The notes beneath the pieces were generated by a model. The model was not told where the DNA came from. It made no database searches and saw nothing but the letters and a program-made list of their open reading frames with translations. A stretch of DNA of 64,000 nucleotides from Rhodovulum imhoffii. Lineage in GTDB: Bacteria > Pseudomonadota > Alphaproteobacteria > Rhodobacterales > Rhodobacteraceae. The stretch covers positions 1-64,000 of the forward strand of contig NZ_QAAA01000008.1 of NCBI RefSeq assembly GCF_003046545.1, given 5' to 3'. Shown here one piece after another: positions 9,938 to 19,627 of the stretch; the stretch's first letter is position 1, and each line of letters opens with the position of its first letter. Both the position numbers and the translations under genes were made by a program.

Positions 9938-11254
9938 TCAACCGCTCTGCCGCCGGGCGCGCAGCTTGGTAAAATAGTCCAGCCGACGTTTGAGTTCGCG
10001 CTCGAAGCCGCGCTCGACCGGAGTGTAGTAAACTCCACGCTTCATGTCTTCGGGGAAGTAGTTCTGACCCGAGAACCCGGCCTCGGTGTCGTGGTCATAC
10101 TCATAGCCTTCGCCATAGCCCTGCTCCTTCATCAGCGCGGTGGGGGCATTCAGGATATGTTTGGGCGGCGGCTCCGATCCGGTGCGGCGGGCGGCGGCGC
10201 GAGCATTCTTGTAGGCGGCATACCCCGCGTTCGACTTGGGCGCGAGCGCGAGATAAATCACTGCCTGCGCCAATGCCAGCTCCCCCTCCGGGCTGCCGAG
10301 GCGTTCATAAATCTGCCATGCCTCCAGGCAGATCCCCTGTGCCTGCGGATCGGCCAGTGCGATATCCTCCACCGCCATGCGGGTCAGGCGGCGGGCGAGG
10401 TAGCGCGGATCTTCGCCACCTTCCAGCATTCGGGTAAACCAGTACAGTGCGGCATCCGGGTCCGACCCCCGTACCGATTTATGCAGCGCCGAGATCAGGT
10501 TGTAATGGCCATCGCCCGATTTGTCATATTGCGCGGCACGCTTCATCAACCGGGTCGAAAGTTCATCGGGGCTGATCGGGCCATGGGGTTTCCAGGCGGC
10601 AACCTGCTCAATCAGGTTCAAAAGCGCGCGCCCGTCGCCATCGGCCATTTCCAACAGCGCCTCACGCGCAGGGCCGGTCAACGGCAGGGCACGGCCCAGT
10701 TCCCGCTCTGCCCTCTGCGCCAGCAGTTCCAGATGCGCAAGATCCAGCCGCTCCAGCACCATCACCTGCGCCCGCGACAGAAGCGCGGCGTTCAACTCGA
10801 AACTGGGGTTTTCCGTCGTCGCGCCAACCAGAAGGATCGTGCCATCCTCCATATGCGGCAGGAATCCATCCTGCTGGGCCTTGTTGAAACGGTGGATCTC
10901 ATCCACGAACAACAGCGTCCCCTGCCCGTTCGCGTGGCGTAGCTTCGCGGCCTCAAAGACCTTTTTCAGGTCCGCGACACCGGTAAAGATCGCACTGATC
11001 TGCACGAAGGCAAGCCTGGTCTCATCGGCCAACAGGCGGGCGATGGTCGTCTTTCCAACCCCCGGCGGTCCCCACAGGATCAGAGAGCCCAAAGCCCCCG
11101 AGGTCAGCATCACGCCCAGCGGGCCATCCGGGCCAAGAAGGTGCTCCTGGCCGACCACATCGCTCAGACGCCGGGGGCGCAGGCGGTCGGCCAAGGGGCG
11201 CGGCCCGGCGGGCCTGGCGGCCTCGTCGGGCGCAGTGTCAAAAAGGTCAGCCAT
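9938..11254 (-). CDS. rarA: Replication-associated recombination AAA+ ATPase RarA (MgsA)
   Basis: A 438-residue clamp-loader-like AAA+ ATPase acting at stalled replication forks. It begins with the RarA pattern PLADRLRPRRLSDVVGQEHL, then Walker A GPPGVGKTT, Walker B LLFVDEIHRFNKAQQDGFLP, sensor 1 GATTENPSFE and the C-terminal tetramerisation region (GYAAYKNA, P-x-HILNAPTALMKEQGYG). The length matches the family. It lies 23 bp after the Deg protease gene on the same strand, a gene pairing common in Rhodobacterales. Confidence 0.95.
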   Translation of the reverse strand: MADLFDTAPDEAARPAGPRPLADRLRPRRLSDVVGQEHLLGPDGPLGVMLTSGALGSLILWGPPGVGKTTIARLLADETRLAFVQISAIFTGVADLKKVFEAAKLRHANGQGTLLFVDEIHRFNKAQQDGFLPHMEDGTILLVGATTENPSFELNAALLSRAQVMVLERLDLAHLELLAQRAERELGRALPLTGPAREALLEMADGDGRALLNLIEQVAAWKPHGPISPDELSTRLMKRAAQYDKSGDGHYNLISALHKSVRGSDPDAALYWFTRMLEGGEDPRYLARRLTRMAVEDIALADPQAQGICLEAWQIYERLGSPEGELALAQAVIYLALAPKSNAGYAAYKNARAAARRTGSEPPPKHILNAPTALMKEQGYGEGYEYDHDTEAGFSGQNYFPEDMKRGVYYTPVERGFERELKRRLDYFTKLRARRQSG

Positions 11255-11277
11255 CTGCCCAGCCTACGCCATCACGT

Positions 11278-12657
11278 CTAGACGCGGAAGCGGACAACCG
11301 CGCGCCGGCCTTCGCGCAGGTACTCCACGCTCCAGTTGCGACGCTCCTCACCCGCGGCACGAGCGACATCGCGGGTGGTGGCAACCGGGGTGCCGTTGAT
11401 CTTCAGCAGGATGTCACCGGGCCGCAACCCGAGACGCGCCCCGTTGCGTCCCGGTTCGACGATCAGTACACCGCTACTTTCGGAAGGCAGATCCTCTTCC
11501 GCGGCGACGGCCGGGTTGACGTTTACCACTGAAAGCCCTTCCAAAACGCTCCGGCGGCCCAGCGTTCGCGGGTCTCGGGGCGGATCTTCGGGGGGGGAGA
11601 TCAATGTCAGGCGCACCTGCTCACGGCGCCCGTCGCGCAGATAGGTGGCCTCGATCTTCTGGCCGACCCCCTCGGCCGACAGGCGGAACAGCATCTCCTG
11701 CGGAGAGTTTACCGGCGCGCCATCAAGGGTCAGGACCACGTCTCCCACCTCCAGACCGGCTTTGCGGAAGGGGCTTTGAGGGTGCAGCGCACTCAGAACC
11801 ACGCCCTGCGGACGGTCCATCCCGAAGCCCTCGGCCAGCGCGGCATCGACCGGCTGACCCGTCACACCAGCCCAGGGGCGCTGAAAGCGGACATTCCCGG
11901 CCCGGGCCTGATCCACGAAACTGCGCACCAGATTGGCGGGAATCGCAAATCCGATACCGTTCGACCCGCCGGAGCGGGACAGGATCGCGGTATTGATGCC
12001 GACCAGCCGGCCCTTCATATCCACCAGCGCCCCGCCCGAGTTGCCCGGGTTGATCGCGGCGTCGGTTTGCAGAAAATACCCCCGCCCTCCCCCGATCGAC
12101 AGCCCCGAGCGCGCCAGCCCGGAGACAATCCCCGAACTCACTGTCTGCCCGATCCCGAAAGGGTTGCCGATGGCCAGGACCAGATCCCCAACCTCGACGG
12201 TGTCGGAATCGCGCAGCGACACCGCGGGAAGATCCCGCGCGCCCTTCAGCCGAAGCACGGCCAGGTCGGACTGCTCATCGCCCAACAGCACCTCCGCGTC
12301 ATATTCGCGTTTGTCGTTCAGAACCACGCGGATATCCGTTGCCTGGCCGACAACATGGTAGTTGGAGACCACCACCCCCTCCGCCCCGACGACAACCCCG
12401 GAGCCGAGGGAGTTTTGCTCCCGCTGGCGCAGGCGGCCAAAATCACGAAAGAGGTCGCTGAAGAACGGGTCATTGGCAAAGGGGCTGACGCGTTCGGCCA
12501 CGATGCGACGTGCGTAGATGTTCACAACCGCCGGTGCCGTGGCCCGTACGACCGGTGCGAAACTCAGGGTGATTTCCTCACGCGTGGCGGGCACGGTCTC
12601 TGCCCGCAGGGGCAGCGCCAGCATCATGGCAAGCATAAAAAGGGTAACGCGTTTCAT
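11278..12657 (-). CDS. Deg/HtrA-type periplasmic serine protease (DegQ/Do)
   Basis: A 459-residue S1C protease for envelope quality control. The signal peptide MKRVTLFMLAMMLALPLRA is followed by the trypsin-like domain with catalytic His in SNYHVVG, Asp in EQSDLAVLRL and Ser in NPGNSGGALV. Two PDZ domains follow (about residues 260-350 and 375-459, with LRPGDILLKING). I start at ATG 12657 because the signal peptide begins there; an in-frame ATG at 12714 adds a non-signal leader. It lies upstream of rarA and downstream of luxI, from which a strong hairpin separates it. Confidence 0.92.
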   Translation of the reverse strand: MKRVTLFMLAMMLALPLRAETVPATREEITLSFAPVVRATAPAVVNIYARRIVAERVSPFANDPFFSDLFRDFGRLRQREQNSLGSGVVVGAEGVVVSNYHVVGQATDIRVVLNDKREYDAEVLLGDEQSDLAVLRLKGARDLPAVSLRDSDTVEVGDLVLAIGNPFGIGQTVSSGIVSGLARSGLSIGGGRGYFLQTDAAINPGNSGGALVDMKGRLVGINTAILSRSGGSNGIGFAIPANLVRSFVDQARAGNVRFQRPWAGVTGQPVDAALAEGFGMDRPQGVVLSALHPQSPFRKAGLEVGDVVLTLDGAPVNSPQEMLFRLSAEGVGQKIEATYLRDGRREQVRLTLISPPEDPPRDPRTLGRRSVLEGLSVVNVNPAVAAEEDLPSESSGVLIVEPGRNGARLGLRPGDILLKINGTPVATTRDVARAAGEERRNWSVEYLREGRRAVVRFRV

Positions 12658-12697
12658 CTGGTCGTCTCCGGCAGGTTCAGACCCAGATATGCGCGGC

Positions 12698-12726
12698 AAA
12701 GCAGGGCGGTTCAACCGCCCTGCTTT
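12698..12726 (-). terminator. Terminator-like hairpin after luxI
   Basis: A perfect 13-bp inverted repeat (arms 12698-12710 and 12714-12726) with a 3-base TCA loop starts 8 bases past the luxI stop codon. The minus-strand stem ends in TTT without a longer T-run, as is common in G+C-rich genomes. It separates the luxRI unit from the Deg protease gene, whose promoter must lie in or just after it. Confidence 0.75.
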
Positions 12727-12733
12727 CGGAACG

Positions 12734-13324
12734 TCAGTGCAGGTTGGGCACGAAATTCATGGAAACGACCTGATTGGCCACACCCTCGATTTCCATCACC
12801 GGCCCCATCGCCGTCATGTCCACACCGACACGTCCGGCCCAGCGCGGCCAGTTCGCATTCAGCAGGGTCAGGCAGTTTGTAGCCCCCAGGTCCCGCGCTG
12901 CCTTGGTCAACGCAAGCACCAGCCGCGCATGAACCCGCCGCCGCCGCGCTGCCGGAACGTCATGGGAAACGAACAGGCGCGAACTTTCCCAGACGTTTTC
13001 GCCCACCGGGGCTTCGTCATAAAGAAGATGCGAAGGGATCGTATCCAGCAATCCCCGCTGCGCATCGCGAATCATATAGCTGTAGATCCCGCAGCGTGCC
13101 GTGCTCGGCGTCAGACGGTTGCCCGCCAGAACGCGCCCAAGCTCATCATGTACAACCACCCAGCGGCTGGCCGGGGTGTCGTACTGGTCGTATTCCATGC
13201 CCAGGGCCTCGGGCAGGTTCCACTTGTTGTGAACGATGAAAAGGTCACGGCGGGCCCGCAGCATGTTGGCGAACAATTCGCCATGGTTGTGCAGGTTCTC
13301 AAAGGAAAGGGTCGTCGTCAGCAT
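12734..13324 (-). CDS. LuxI-family acyl-homoserine lactone synthase
   Basis: This 196-residue enzyme makes N-acyl-homoserine lactone from acyl-ACP and S-adenosylmethionine. The canonical LuxI residues can be placed: Arg25, Phe29, Trp35, Asp46 and Asp49 (YDQYD), Arg70, then Glu113 and Arg116 in the ESSR motif. The start ATG 13324 has a GGAGG site seven bases upstream; an earlier in-frame ATG at 13402 would overlap luxR. It lies 52 bp downstream of the luxR stop and is followed by a strong hairpin. The acyl chain made cannot be read from sequence. Confidence 0.9.
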   Translation of the reverse strand: MLTTTLSFENLHNHGELFANMLRARRDLFIVHNKWNLPEALGMEYDQYDTPASRWVVVHDELGRVLAGNRLTPSTARCGIYSYMIRDAQRGLLDTIPSHLLYDEAPVGENVWESSRLFVSHDVPAARRRRVHARLVLALTKAARDLGATNCLTLLNANWPRWAGRVGVDMTAMGPVMEIEGVANQVVSMNFVPNLH

Positions 13325-13376
13325 GGCAGCCTCCAGCAAGTCGTTACAGTTACAAACCTTGCGGAAGACGACACCC

Positions 13377-13988
13377 TCAGAGCAGGTTGTTATCTTTTGC
13401 ACGCTGAATGGCCTCGGCAGTGGTGCGCGCCATCAGCCGTTGACGTGCCGATGTCAGCCGCGCCTTGAGCGCACTTTCCGAGATTCCGAGCTTAGCCGCT
13501 GCCGCCGCGTGGCGATCACCGTCCGCAATGCACTTCAGCGCTTCGATCTGGGCCTTCGTAAGCTTTTGCGGTGGCTCGGTCATGTCATGGAGGCGTTTCA
13601 CCAGTTTCCCGATCTCGGTGATTTCCACATCCGTAAATTCCCGATCTGCTCTTGCCAAACTCGCAATAGTCCTGGAGCGCACAGGCCCGCAGGAGATCGT
13701 TACGCCATACTTCAGCCCGAACGACGCCGCTTCCTTGAATATTCCGAACGGGTCCGGGATGAGCCTGTTGCTCCAACGTGTGGAGCCGGTGGTGGCAAAG
13801 CCCCACGCCGTCATCGGGTCGCGCAGGACATAGCCATTCTCGGTGTAGTGATCCGTCCAGGCCTGATCGTAGGTGCGGAACAAGAAGAGAGGAGACGTGA
13901 ACCGGATATGCAACGCCAGAAAATAACCGGCAGATGCATACGCATCCAGTTTACGAAGCTCACGGTCAAACTCGGACTTTTCAAACAT
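13377..13988 (-). CDS. LuxR-family quorum-sensing transcriptional regulator
   Basis: A 203-residue LuxR-type regulator and presumed receptor for the signal made by the adjacent LuxI. The autoinducer-binding domain has the ligand-contact pattern Y40, W44, Y48, D57-P58 and W72, with YGVTIS at 94-99. A C-terminal helix-turn-helix spans about residues 143-203 (LTKAQIEALKCIADG, GISESALKARLTSARQRL). It is about 30-45 residues shorter than TraR or LuxR, mostly at the N terminus. It is the first gene of a luxR-luxI unit lying between rplQ and the Deg protease. Confidence 0.88.
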   Translation of the reverse strand: MFEKSEFDRELRKLDAYASAGYFLALHIRFTSPLFLFRTYDQAWTDHYTENGYVLRDPMTAWGFATTGSTRWSNRLIPDPFGIFKEAASFGLKYGVTISCGPVRSRTIASLARADREFTDVEITEIGKLVKRLHDMTEPPQKLTKAQIEALKCIADGDRHAAAAAKLGISESALKARLTSARQRLMARTTAEAIQRAKDNNLL

Positions 13989-14045
13989 GACTTTTTAGAC
14001 AAGTTGCAATCACACCAGTCAACCTTAGACTAATTCGAACCAACT

Positions 14046-14276
14046 TTGCACACCAAAGACAGAAGTAAACCCAGTGGAGATTTCGGTTTGAAAGATATCC
14101 ACCCTGCCATATTTAATCGGTTGATGCATTTCCCGCCCAATATCCGCTCAGACCTTCTGGAGCTTCTCGGCTCCGCCCCGATCGACGACGAGCATTTGGA
14201 AAAAATCATTGAAGACCTTTCCGAATGGATCGCAAATTCCGAGACGGCGGACGGCAAAAACCATCACAGTAACTAA
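14046..14276 (+). CDS. Small hypothetical protein (weakly supported)
   Basis: An open frame of up to 76 codons from TTG 14046, or 50 codons from ATG 14124, on the plus strand between luxR and the ribosomal operon terminator. The C-terminal half is acidic and probably helical (SDLLELLGSAPIDDEHLEKI). Neither start has a clear ribosome binding site. The region is lower in G+C than its neighbours. I do not recognise a family; it may be a small real gene or non-coding. Confidence 0.3.
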   Translation: MHTKDRSKPSGDFGLKDIHPAIFNRLMHFPPNIRSDLLELLGSAPIDDEHLEKIIEDLSEWIANSETADGKNHHSN

Positions 14277-14301
14277 CGCCTGAAATTTTCTTCAGTGCAA
14301 G

Positions 14302-14329
14302 AAAAAAGCCTGCCAAAAAGGCAGGCTTT
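14302..14329 (-). terminator. Rho-independent terminator of the rplO-rplQ operon
   Basis: A perfect 10-bp stem (14305-14314 / 14320-14329, AAAGCCTGCC and its complement) with a 5-base loop lies 22 bases past the rplQ stop. On the minus strand the stem ends in TTT followed by TTTC, giving six Ts. This is the clearest intrinsic terminator in the window and closes the ribosomal-protein/RNA polymerase alpha operon. Confidence 0.9.
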
Positions 14330-14350
14330 CTGTTCCGGCCATCGGCCGCC

Positions 14351-14770
14351 TCAGTCCTCAGCGGCCTCTTCTGCCTCGACCCGGGCGCGGTCGGCGGCAC
14401 CCTTGGCCTCCGGGTCACGGTCCACAAGTTCGACAATGGCCATCGGGGCCATGTCCCCATAGCGGAACCCGGCCTTCAAGACACGCACATACCCGCCCGG
14501 ACGTTCGGCATAGCGCGGACCGAGAACATCAAACAGTTTGGCTACGTGGGCGTCCTGCTTCAGACGCGCTGCGGCCTGGCGGCGGGCGTGCAGATCGCCG
14601 CGCTTGCCAAGCGTAATCAGCTTGTCGACAACGCGCTTGAGTTCCTTGGCCTTGGGCAGGGTCGTCTTGATCTGCTCATGTTCGATCAGTGAGCCGGCCA
14701 TGTTCGCAAACAGCGCCTTGCGATGTTCGTGGGTACGGTTCAGGCGGCGGTAGCCGCGGGCGTGACGCAT
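14351..14770 (-). CDS. rplQ: 50S ribosomal protein L17
   Basis: L17 of the large ribosomal subunit, 139 residues. It starts [20 protein letters not shown], typical of bL17, followed by [37 protein letters not shown]. The C terminus has an acidic extension after [12 protein letters not shown], usual in alphaproteobacteria. It is the last gene of the operon, 102 bp after rpoA, with a small hairpin in the gap and a strong terminator behind it. Confidence 0.98.
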   Translation of the reverse strand: MRHARGYRRLNRTHEHRKALFANMAGSLIEHEQIKTTLPKAKELKRVVDKLITLGKRGDLHARRQAAARLKQDAHVAKLFDVLGPRYAERPGGYVRVLKAGFRYGDMAPMAIVELVDRDPEAKGAADRARVEAEEAAED

Positions 14771-14846
14771 TTCAAATCTCCATTACGTGTTTTGCTTTGT
14801 CCGGCAGCCCATGCGTGCGGGCCGCTCTCCTTGGGGCGGGTGCCCG

Positions 14847-14866
14847 GCACCCCCTTGCGGGGGTGC
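14847..14866 (-). other. Hairpin in the rpoA-rplQ gap
   Basis: A perfect 8-bp G+C-rich stem (GCACCCCC / GGGGGTGC) with a 4-base loop lies 6 bases past the rpoA stop codon. No T-run follows on the minus strand. It may protect the rpoA mRNA end or act as a processing site between rpoA and rplQ. Confidence 0.5.
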
Positions 14867-14872
14867 AATCTC

Positions 14873-15889
14873 TCAAAACTGATCCTCGAACTTCTTGGCC
14901 AGTTCCTCGATGTTTTCCGGCGGCCATTCCTCGACATCCATGCCAAGGTGAAGCCCCATACCGGAAAGCACTTCCTTGATCTCGTTCAGCGACTTGCGGC
15001 CAAAGTTCGGCGTGCGCAGCATTTCCGCCTCGGTCTTCTGGATCAGGTCGCCGATATAGACGATGTTGTCGTTCTTCAGACAATTGGCAGAACGAACCGA
15101 AAGCTCCAGTTCATCCACCTTCTTCAGAAGCAGCGGATTGAATTCCAGCCCGTCATCGTCATCCTGGCGGGTGGCCGCCTCCGGATCTTCGAAGTTGACG
15201 AAGATCGACAACTGGTCTTGCAGGATTCGCGCGGCATAGGCCACGGCGTCGTCGGGCGTGATGGAGCCGTCGGTTTCCACCTTGAGCGTCAGCTTGTCAT
15301 AATCCAGCACCTGCCCTTCACGGGTCGGCTGAACGTCATAGGCAACCTTCTTGACCGGCGAATAGATCGCGTCGATCGGAATCAGGCCGATAGGCGCGTC
15401 TTCGGGGCGGTTCCTGTCTGCCGCGACATAACCCTTGCCGGTGTTGACCGTCAGTTCGCAATAAAAATCCGCGCCTTCGTCGAGATGGCAAATCACGTGA
15501 TCCCGGTTCAGCACTTCGATACCGGCAGTTTCCGAAATCTGCCCCGCTGTCACGGCACCCGGCCCCTTGGCCGAAATCGCAAGCCGCTTGGGGCCCTCCA
15601 CCTCCATGCGCAGGGCAACGCCCTTGAGGTTCAGCACGATGTCGGTCACATCCTCGCGCACCCCGGCGACCGAGGAAAACTCATGCAACACGTTGTCGAT
15701 CTGGACGCTGGTAATCGCCGCCCCCTGAAGGGAACTCATCAAAACCCGGCGCAAGGCATTACCCAGCGTCAGGCCAAAGCCACGTTCCAGCGGTTCGGCA
15801 ACAACAACGGCCTGCCGGGCCGGATCGTTGCCGGGTCTGATCTCAAGCTGGGTCGGCTTGATAAGTTCCTGCCAATTCTTGTGGATCAT
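14873..15889 (-). CDS. rpoA: DNA-directed RNA polymerase subunit alpha
   Basis: The alpha subunit (338 residues) nucleates RNA polymerase assembly as a dimer and contacts promoters and activators through its C-terminal domain. The N-terminal domain includes [20 protein letters not shown]. The alpha-CTD (about residues 255-330) has the helix-hairpin-helix region [14 protein letters not shown] and [12 protein letters not shown]. It lies between rpsK and rplQ, the standard order. Confidence 0.98.
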   Translation of the reverse strand: MIHKNWQELIKPTQLEIRPGNDPARQAVVVAEPLERGFGLTLGNALRRVLMSSLQGAAITSVQIDNVLHEFSSVAGVREDVTDIVLNLKGVALRMEVEGPKRLAISAKGPGAVTAGQISETAGIEVLNRDHVICHLDEGADFYCELTVNTGKGYVAADRNRPEDAPIGLIPIDAIYSPVKKVAYDVQPTREGQVLDYDKLTLKVETDGSITPDDAVAYAARILQDQLSIFVNFEDPEAATRQDDDDGLEFNPLLLKKVDELELSVRSANCLKNDNIVYIGDLIQKTEAEMLRTPNFGRKSLNEIKEVLSGMGLHLGMDVEEWPPENIEELAKKFEDQF

Positions 15890-15999
15890 GTACGTCTCCT
15901 CAATTCCTGTTGCCTCCCCATGCCCAAAGGCGGCAACGCCCGAGGTTCAAAATGACAAATCCGGGCCGCACAGCGCGCGGCCCGGCGTAAAATCCGCAA

Positions 16000-16389
16000 T
16001 CAGACGCGGCGGCGCTTGGGCGGACGGCAGCCGTTGTGGGCAATCGGGGTCACATCACGGATCGAGGTGATGGTAAACCCGACGGCAGCCAGCGCACGCA
16101 GCGCGCTCTCCCGGCCCGAACCGGGGCCCTGCACTTCGACTTCCAGCGTCTTCACGCCATGCTCCTGCGCCTTGCGACCGGCGTCTTCGGCAGCCATTTG
16201 CGCAGCGTAGGGGGTCGACTTCCGCGATCCCTTGAACCCCATCGTCCCGGCGGAGGACCACGAAATCGCGTTCCCCTGCACGTCGGAAATCAGGATCTTG
16301 GTGTTGTTGAAAGAGCTGTTCACATGCGCCACGCCAGCGGCGATGTTCTTACGCTCCTTGCGGCGGGTACGGGTCTTGTCACGTGCCAT
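16000..16389 (-). CDS. rpsK: 30S ribosomal protein S11
   Basis: S11 of the small-subunit platform, 129 residues, the usual length. It has [17 protein letters not shown] near residue 20 and the invariant C-terminal [13 protein letters not shown]-type ending (here [14 protein letters not shown]). It is 14 bp downstream of rpsM and co-transcribed with rpoA. Confidence 0.98.
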   Translation of the reverse strand: MARDKTRTRRKERKNIAAGVAHVNSSFNNTKILISDVQGNAISWSSAGTMGFKGSRKSTPYAAQMAAEDAGRKAQEHGVKTLEVEVQGPGSGRESALRALAAVGFTITSIRDVTPIAHNGCRPPKRRRV

Positions 16390-16403
16390 GTTGTCTGCCC
16401 CCC

Positions 16404-16772
16404 TTACTTCTTCTTGCCGGCGATCGGTTTCGCCGGACCTTTGCGCGTGCGCGCATTCGTGTGGGTGCGCTGGCCGCGCACGGGCAGGTTGCGGCGATGG
16501 CGCAGGCCGCGGTAACAGCCAAGGTCCATCAGGCGCTTGACGTTCATCTGAACTTCGCGGCGCAGGTCTCCCTCGACAGTGTAGTTCGCATCGATATGCT
16601 CACGGATGGCCAGAACCTCGGCATCCGACAGTTCGTTGACACGGCGGTTGCTTTCGACACCGACCGCCTCGCAGATGCGAGAGGCCGAGTCCGATCCAAT
16701 ACCGTGGATGTAGGTCAGTGCAATGGGGACGCGTTTCCCTGTCGGGATGTTAACGCCAGCTATACGTGCCAC
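16404..16772 (-). CDS. rpsM: 30S ribosomal protein S13
   Basis: S13 of the small-subunit head, 122 residues. It begins [26 protein letters not shown] and ends with the basic tail [22 protein letters not shown], as in all S13. A 173-bp gap separates it from adk, wide enough for an internal promoter, though I see no strong one. Confidence 0.98.
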   Translation of the reverse strand: MARIAGVNIPTGKRVPIALTYIHGIGSDSASRICEAVGVESNRRVNELSDAEVLAIREHIDANYTVEGDLRREVQMNVKRLMDLGCYRGLRHRRNLPVRGQRTHTNARTRKGPAKPIAGKKK

Positions 16773-16945
16773 GCAGATATTCCTTTGGTTGCGGTTCCGT
16801 AACCCCAGAACCTTTTTTCACAACGATGGCCCGAAAGCGTTCGCCTCCGGGCCGCTCTGCCCTTGCGCCGACGTTTCGGTGCAAAGGGCCGATTCTCATC
16901 AGAGTTGATGTCCCTAAGGCGATTCAGGGACAGCGTCAAGGGGCT

Positions 16946-17593
16946 TCAGGCCTTGTCAAGTACCCTCGCGATAGAGCCCGCAACAGTGTCGATCTCCGCC
17001 AGGCCGTCAACGACGGACAGATCGCCCTTGGCGTAGTAATACCCGATCAGCGGAGAGGTTTTCTTGTAATATTCCATCAACCGCTGGCGCAGACTGTCTT
17101 CGTTGTCATCGGGGCGGCGCTTGAGGTTTGCAGACCCGCAGACATCACACGACCCCGCCACCTTCAGGGGTCTGGTCCGGTCGTGGTAAACCTCGCCACA
17201 ATCCCCACAGGTGAAACGCCCGGTGACACGCGCCACCAGGGCGGCGTCGTCAACGCGCATCTCGACAACGGCATCAAGCCGTTGCCCGACCTTCTCAAGA
17301 AGCTCTGCCAGCGCATCCGCCTGGGCCAAAGTCCGCGGAAAGCCATCGAAGATGAAGCCGTCGGCCTTGACCGTGGTCAGCCTTTCCTCGATCAGGCCAA
17401 TGACGATTTCATCGGTAACCAGCTCGCCCCGCGCCATCACGTTGGCCACGATGCGGCCCATCTGCGAGCCCGAACTCTGGGCCTCACGCAGCATATCTCC
17501 GGTGGACAACTGCACCATGCCGCGCTCTTCAACCAGTTTTCGGGCCTGCGTGCCCTTGCCTGCCCCCGGAGGGCCGAGAAGGATGATATTCAT
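16946..17593 (-). CDS. adk: Adenylate kinase
   Basis: Adenylate kinase (215 residues) interconverts ATP + AMP and 2 ADP. It has the P-loop [10 protein letters not shown] at residues 8-17, the AMP-site [10 protein letters not shown] near 83-92 and a long LID domain. The LID carries four cysteines (129, 132, 149, 152) in a C-x2-C-x16-C-x2-C arrangement, the zinc-binding version found in many Gram-positives and some alphaproteobacteria. It overlaps secY by 4 bp and precedes rpsM. Confidence 0.97.
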   Translation of the reverse strand: MNIILLGPPGAGKGTQARKLVEERGMVQLSTGDMLREAQSSGSQMGRIVANVMARGELVTDEIVIGLIEERLTTVKADGFIFDGFPRTLAQADALAELLEKVGQRLDAVVEMRVDDAALVARVTGRFTCGDCGEVYHDRTRPLKVAGSCDVCGSANLKRRPDDNEDSLRQRLMEYYKKTSPLIGYYYAKGDLSVVDGLAEIDTVAGSIARVLDKA

Positions 17594-18948
17594 CGACGCG
17601 CTTTTCCTTTCTTGCCGCTACGGCGCTTGCCGCGCAGCTGGGACTTTTCGATCAACCCTTCGTACTGATGGGCCAGAAGATGGGATTGAACCTGGTTGAT
17701 CGTATCCATCGTGACCGACACGACGATCAGAACCGACGTCCCGCCAAAATAAAACGGGATCGCCAACTGCGAACGCAGAATCTCCGGCAGCAGACAAACC
17801 AGGGCCAGATAGGCCGAACCCAGAACAAGAATGCGGGCCACGACGTAATCCAGATATTCCCTGGTTCGCTTACCGGGGCGGATACCCGGAATGAACCCGT
17901 TCTGATTTTTCAGGTTTTCAGCCACATCCTCCGTCTTAAACGCGACATTGGCAGTGTAAAAATAGGTGAAGAAAACGATCATCACCGTGAAAAACAGCAG
18001 GTAAAGCGGCTGCCCCGGCCCGAAATAGGCGAGAATCGTGGACATCACCGGCCCCGTCTGACTGCCGGAGAAGGTGGAAACCGTCGTCGGCAGAAGCAGC
18101 AGCGAGGAGGCAAAGATCGCCGGAATGACGCCCGCCGGGTTCACCTTGACAGGCAGGTGCGAGGAGCCGCCATCATAGACCTTCATCCCCACCTGACGGC
18201 GGGGATACTGGATATGGATCTTGCGCAGCGCGCGCTCCATGAACACCACGAAGGCGATCACCAGCACCACCATCACCATCACGCCGACGATCACCGCCGG
18301 AGAGATCGCGCCCGAGCGGCCCTGGCTGAAAAACTGTGCCAGTGCGGCGGGCACCTCGGCAATGATACCAACGAAAATGATCAGGGAAATCCCGTTACCG
18401 ACCCCGCGCGCGGTGATCTGCTCCCCCAGCCACATCAGGAACATCGTGCCACCCACCAGCGTGATGACCGTGGCGGCCCGGAAGAACCAGCCCGGATCTG
18501 TCACAAGCCCGCCGGCCTCCAGGCTGACAGCCAGGCCATAGGCCTGGAAAGTCGCAAGAAACACCGTGCCGTACCGGGTGTACTGGTTGATCTTCTTGCG
18601 CCCTTGCTCCCCTTCTTTCTTGAGTTGCTCAAGCGAGGGGATCATCGCAGTCATCAGCTGCACGATGATCGAGGCGGAAATATAGGGCATGATGCCCAGG
18701 GCAAAGATCCCCATCCGTCCCAGCGCACCGCCGGTGAACATCGACAGGATGCCCCCCAGACCGGCCGCCGCACCCTCCATGAAGTCACGCAGCGCAGCGC
18801 CGTCAATCCCGGGAACCGGGATGAACGTGCCCAGACGGTAAACGATCAGAAGACCAAGGGTAAAAAGAATTCGCTGACGCAGCTCGGTCGCCTTGCCGAA
18901 GGCGCCCCAGCTCATGTTCGCGGCCATTTGCTCTGCTGCAGATGCCAT
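17590..18948 (-). CDS. secY: Protein translocase subunit SecY
   Basis: SecY forms the core of the Sec translocon in the inner membrane, with ten transmembrane helices. The 452-residue product shows [24 protein letters not shown], the plug/TM2 region [15 protein letters not shown] and [20 protein letters not shown] in cytoplasmic loop 5. The C terminus is lysine/arginine-rich. It lies in the normal order rplO-secY-adk and overlaps adk by 4 bp. Confidence 0.98.
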   Translation of the reverse strand: MASAAEQMAANMSWGAFGKATELRQRILFTLGLLIVYRLGTFIPVPGIDGAALRDFMEGAAAGLGGILSMFTGGALGRMGIFALGIMPYISASIIVQLMTAMIPSLEQLKKEGEQGRKKINQYTRYGTVFLATFQAYGLAVSLEAGGLVTDPGWFFRAATVITLVGGTMFLMWLGEQITARGVGNGISLIIFVGIIAEVPAALAQFFSQGRSGAISPAVIVGVMVMVVLVIAFVVFMERALRKIHIQYPRRQVGMKVYDGGSSHLPVKVNPAGVIPAIFASSLLLLPTTVSTFSGSQTGPVMSTILAYFGPGQPLYLLFFTVMIVFFTYFYTANVAFKTEDVAENLKNQNGFIPGIRPGKRTREYLDYVVARILVLGSAYLALVCLLPEILRSQLAIPFYFGGTSVLIVVSVTMDTINQVQSHLLAHQYEGLIEKSQLRGKRRSGKKGKARR

Positions 18949-19054
18949 GCACAGCCTCTCTCATGTCAGCGCCGCCGAAACCGTTTTCCGGCTCCGACGG
19001 CGCTTTGGAAAACCACGGGAAGATGTAAGCGGCGCGCGCGCCGCCCACAACCTC

Positions 19055-19531
19055 TTATTCGGCCGGAGCCTCGGCCTTGGCGACCGTCAGCTTGCCGCCG
19101 GCCTTTTCCACGGCCTCGACGGCCGCCTTCGAAGCGCCGGTGACTTCGATCGACGCCTTGGCGGTAAACTCCCCCTTGGCCAGCACGCGCACGCCGTCCA
19201 GCTTGCGGCGCACCAGACCGCTGGCCAGCAGCGCGTCCTCGGTAATAGCAGCTTTTGCGTCAAGCTTGCCGGCCTCGATGAATTTCTGGATCAGGCCCAG
19301 GTTGACCACCGCGAATTGCTTGCGGTTGGGCTTGTTGAAGCCACGCTTGGGCAGGCGCTGGTAAAGCGGCATCTGACCGCCTTCGTATCCCTTGATGGCC
19401 ACGCCCGAACGGGATTTCTGGCCCTTGATCCCACGCCCGGCGGTCTTCCCCTTGCCGGAGCCAGGGCCGCGGCCGATACGCTTGGCTTTCTTCGCCGCGC
19501 CTTCATTGTCGCGCAGTTCGTGCAGTTTCAT
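19055..19531 (-). CDS. rplO: 50S ribosomal protein L15
   Basis: L15 of the large subunit, 158 residues. The N terminus [20 protein letters not shown] leads into the glycine-rich [20 protein letters not shown], characteristic of uL15. I start it at ATG 19531; 19 further in-frame residues upstream are not L15-like. In most bacteria rpmD and rpsE precede it directly. Here a type I secretion gene does instead, and rpmD is absent from the 168-bp gap. Confidence 0.97.
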   Translation of the reverse strand: MKLHELRDNEGAAKKAKRIGRGPGSGKGKTAGRGIKGQKSRSGVAIKGYEGGQMPLYQRLPKRGFNKPNRKQFAVVNLGLIQKFIEAGKLDAKAAITEDALLASGLVRRKLDGVRVLAKGEFTAKASIEVTGASKAAVEAVEKAGGKLTVAKAEAPAE

Positions 19532-19627
19532 GTCGCTTCTCCCGAAGCCGGATGTGGCCCCCGAAGCGTGTGGGGCCAAACACGGCATGAGTTGATCGTA
19601 AATCCGAGCCGTATGTGGCTCGGCGCG

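Noticed and set aside
14030-14257. 75-codon minus-strand frame antisense to the small frame at 14046
   Set aside because: No ribosome binding site and no family; at best one of the two strands codes, and neither is well supported.
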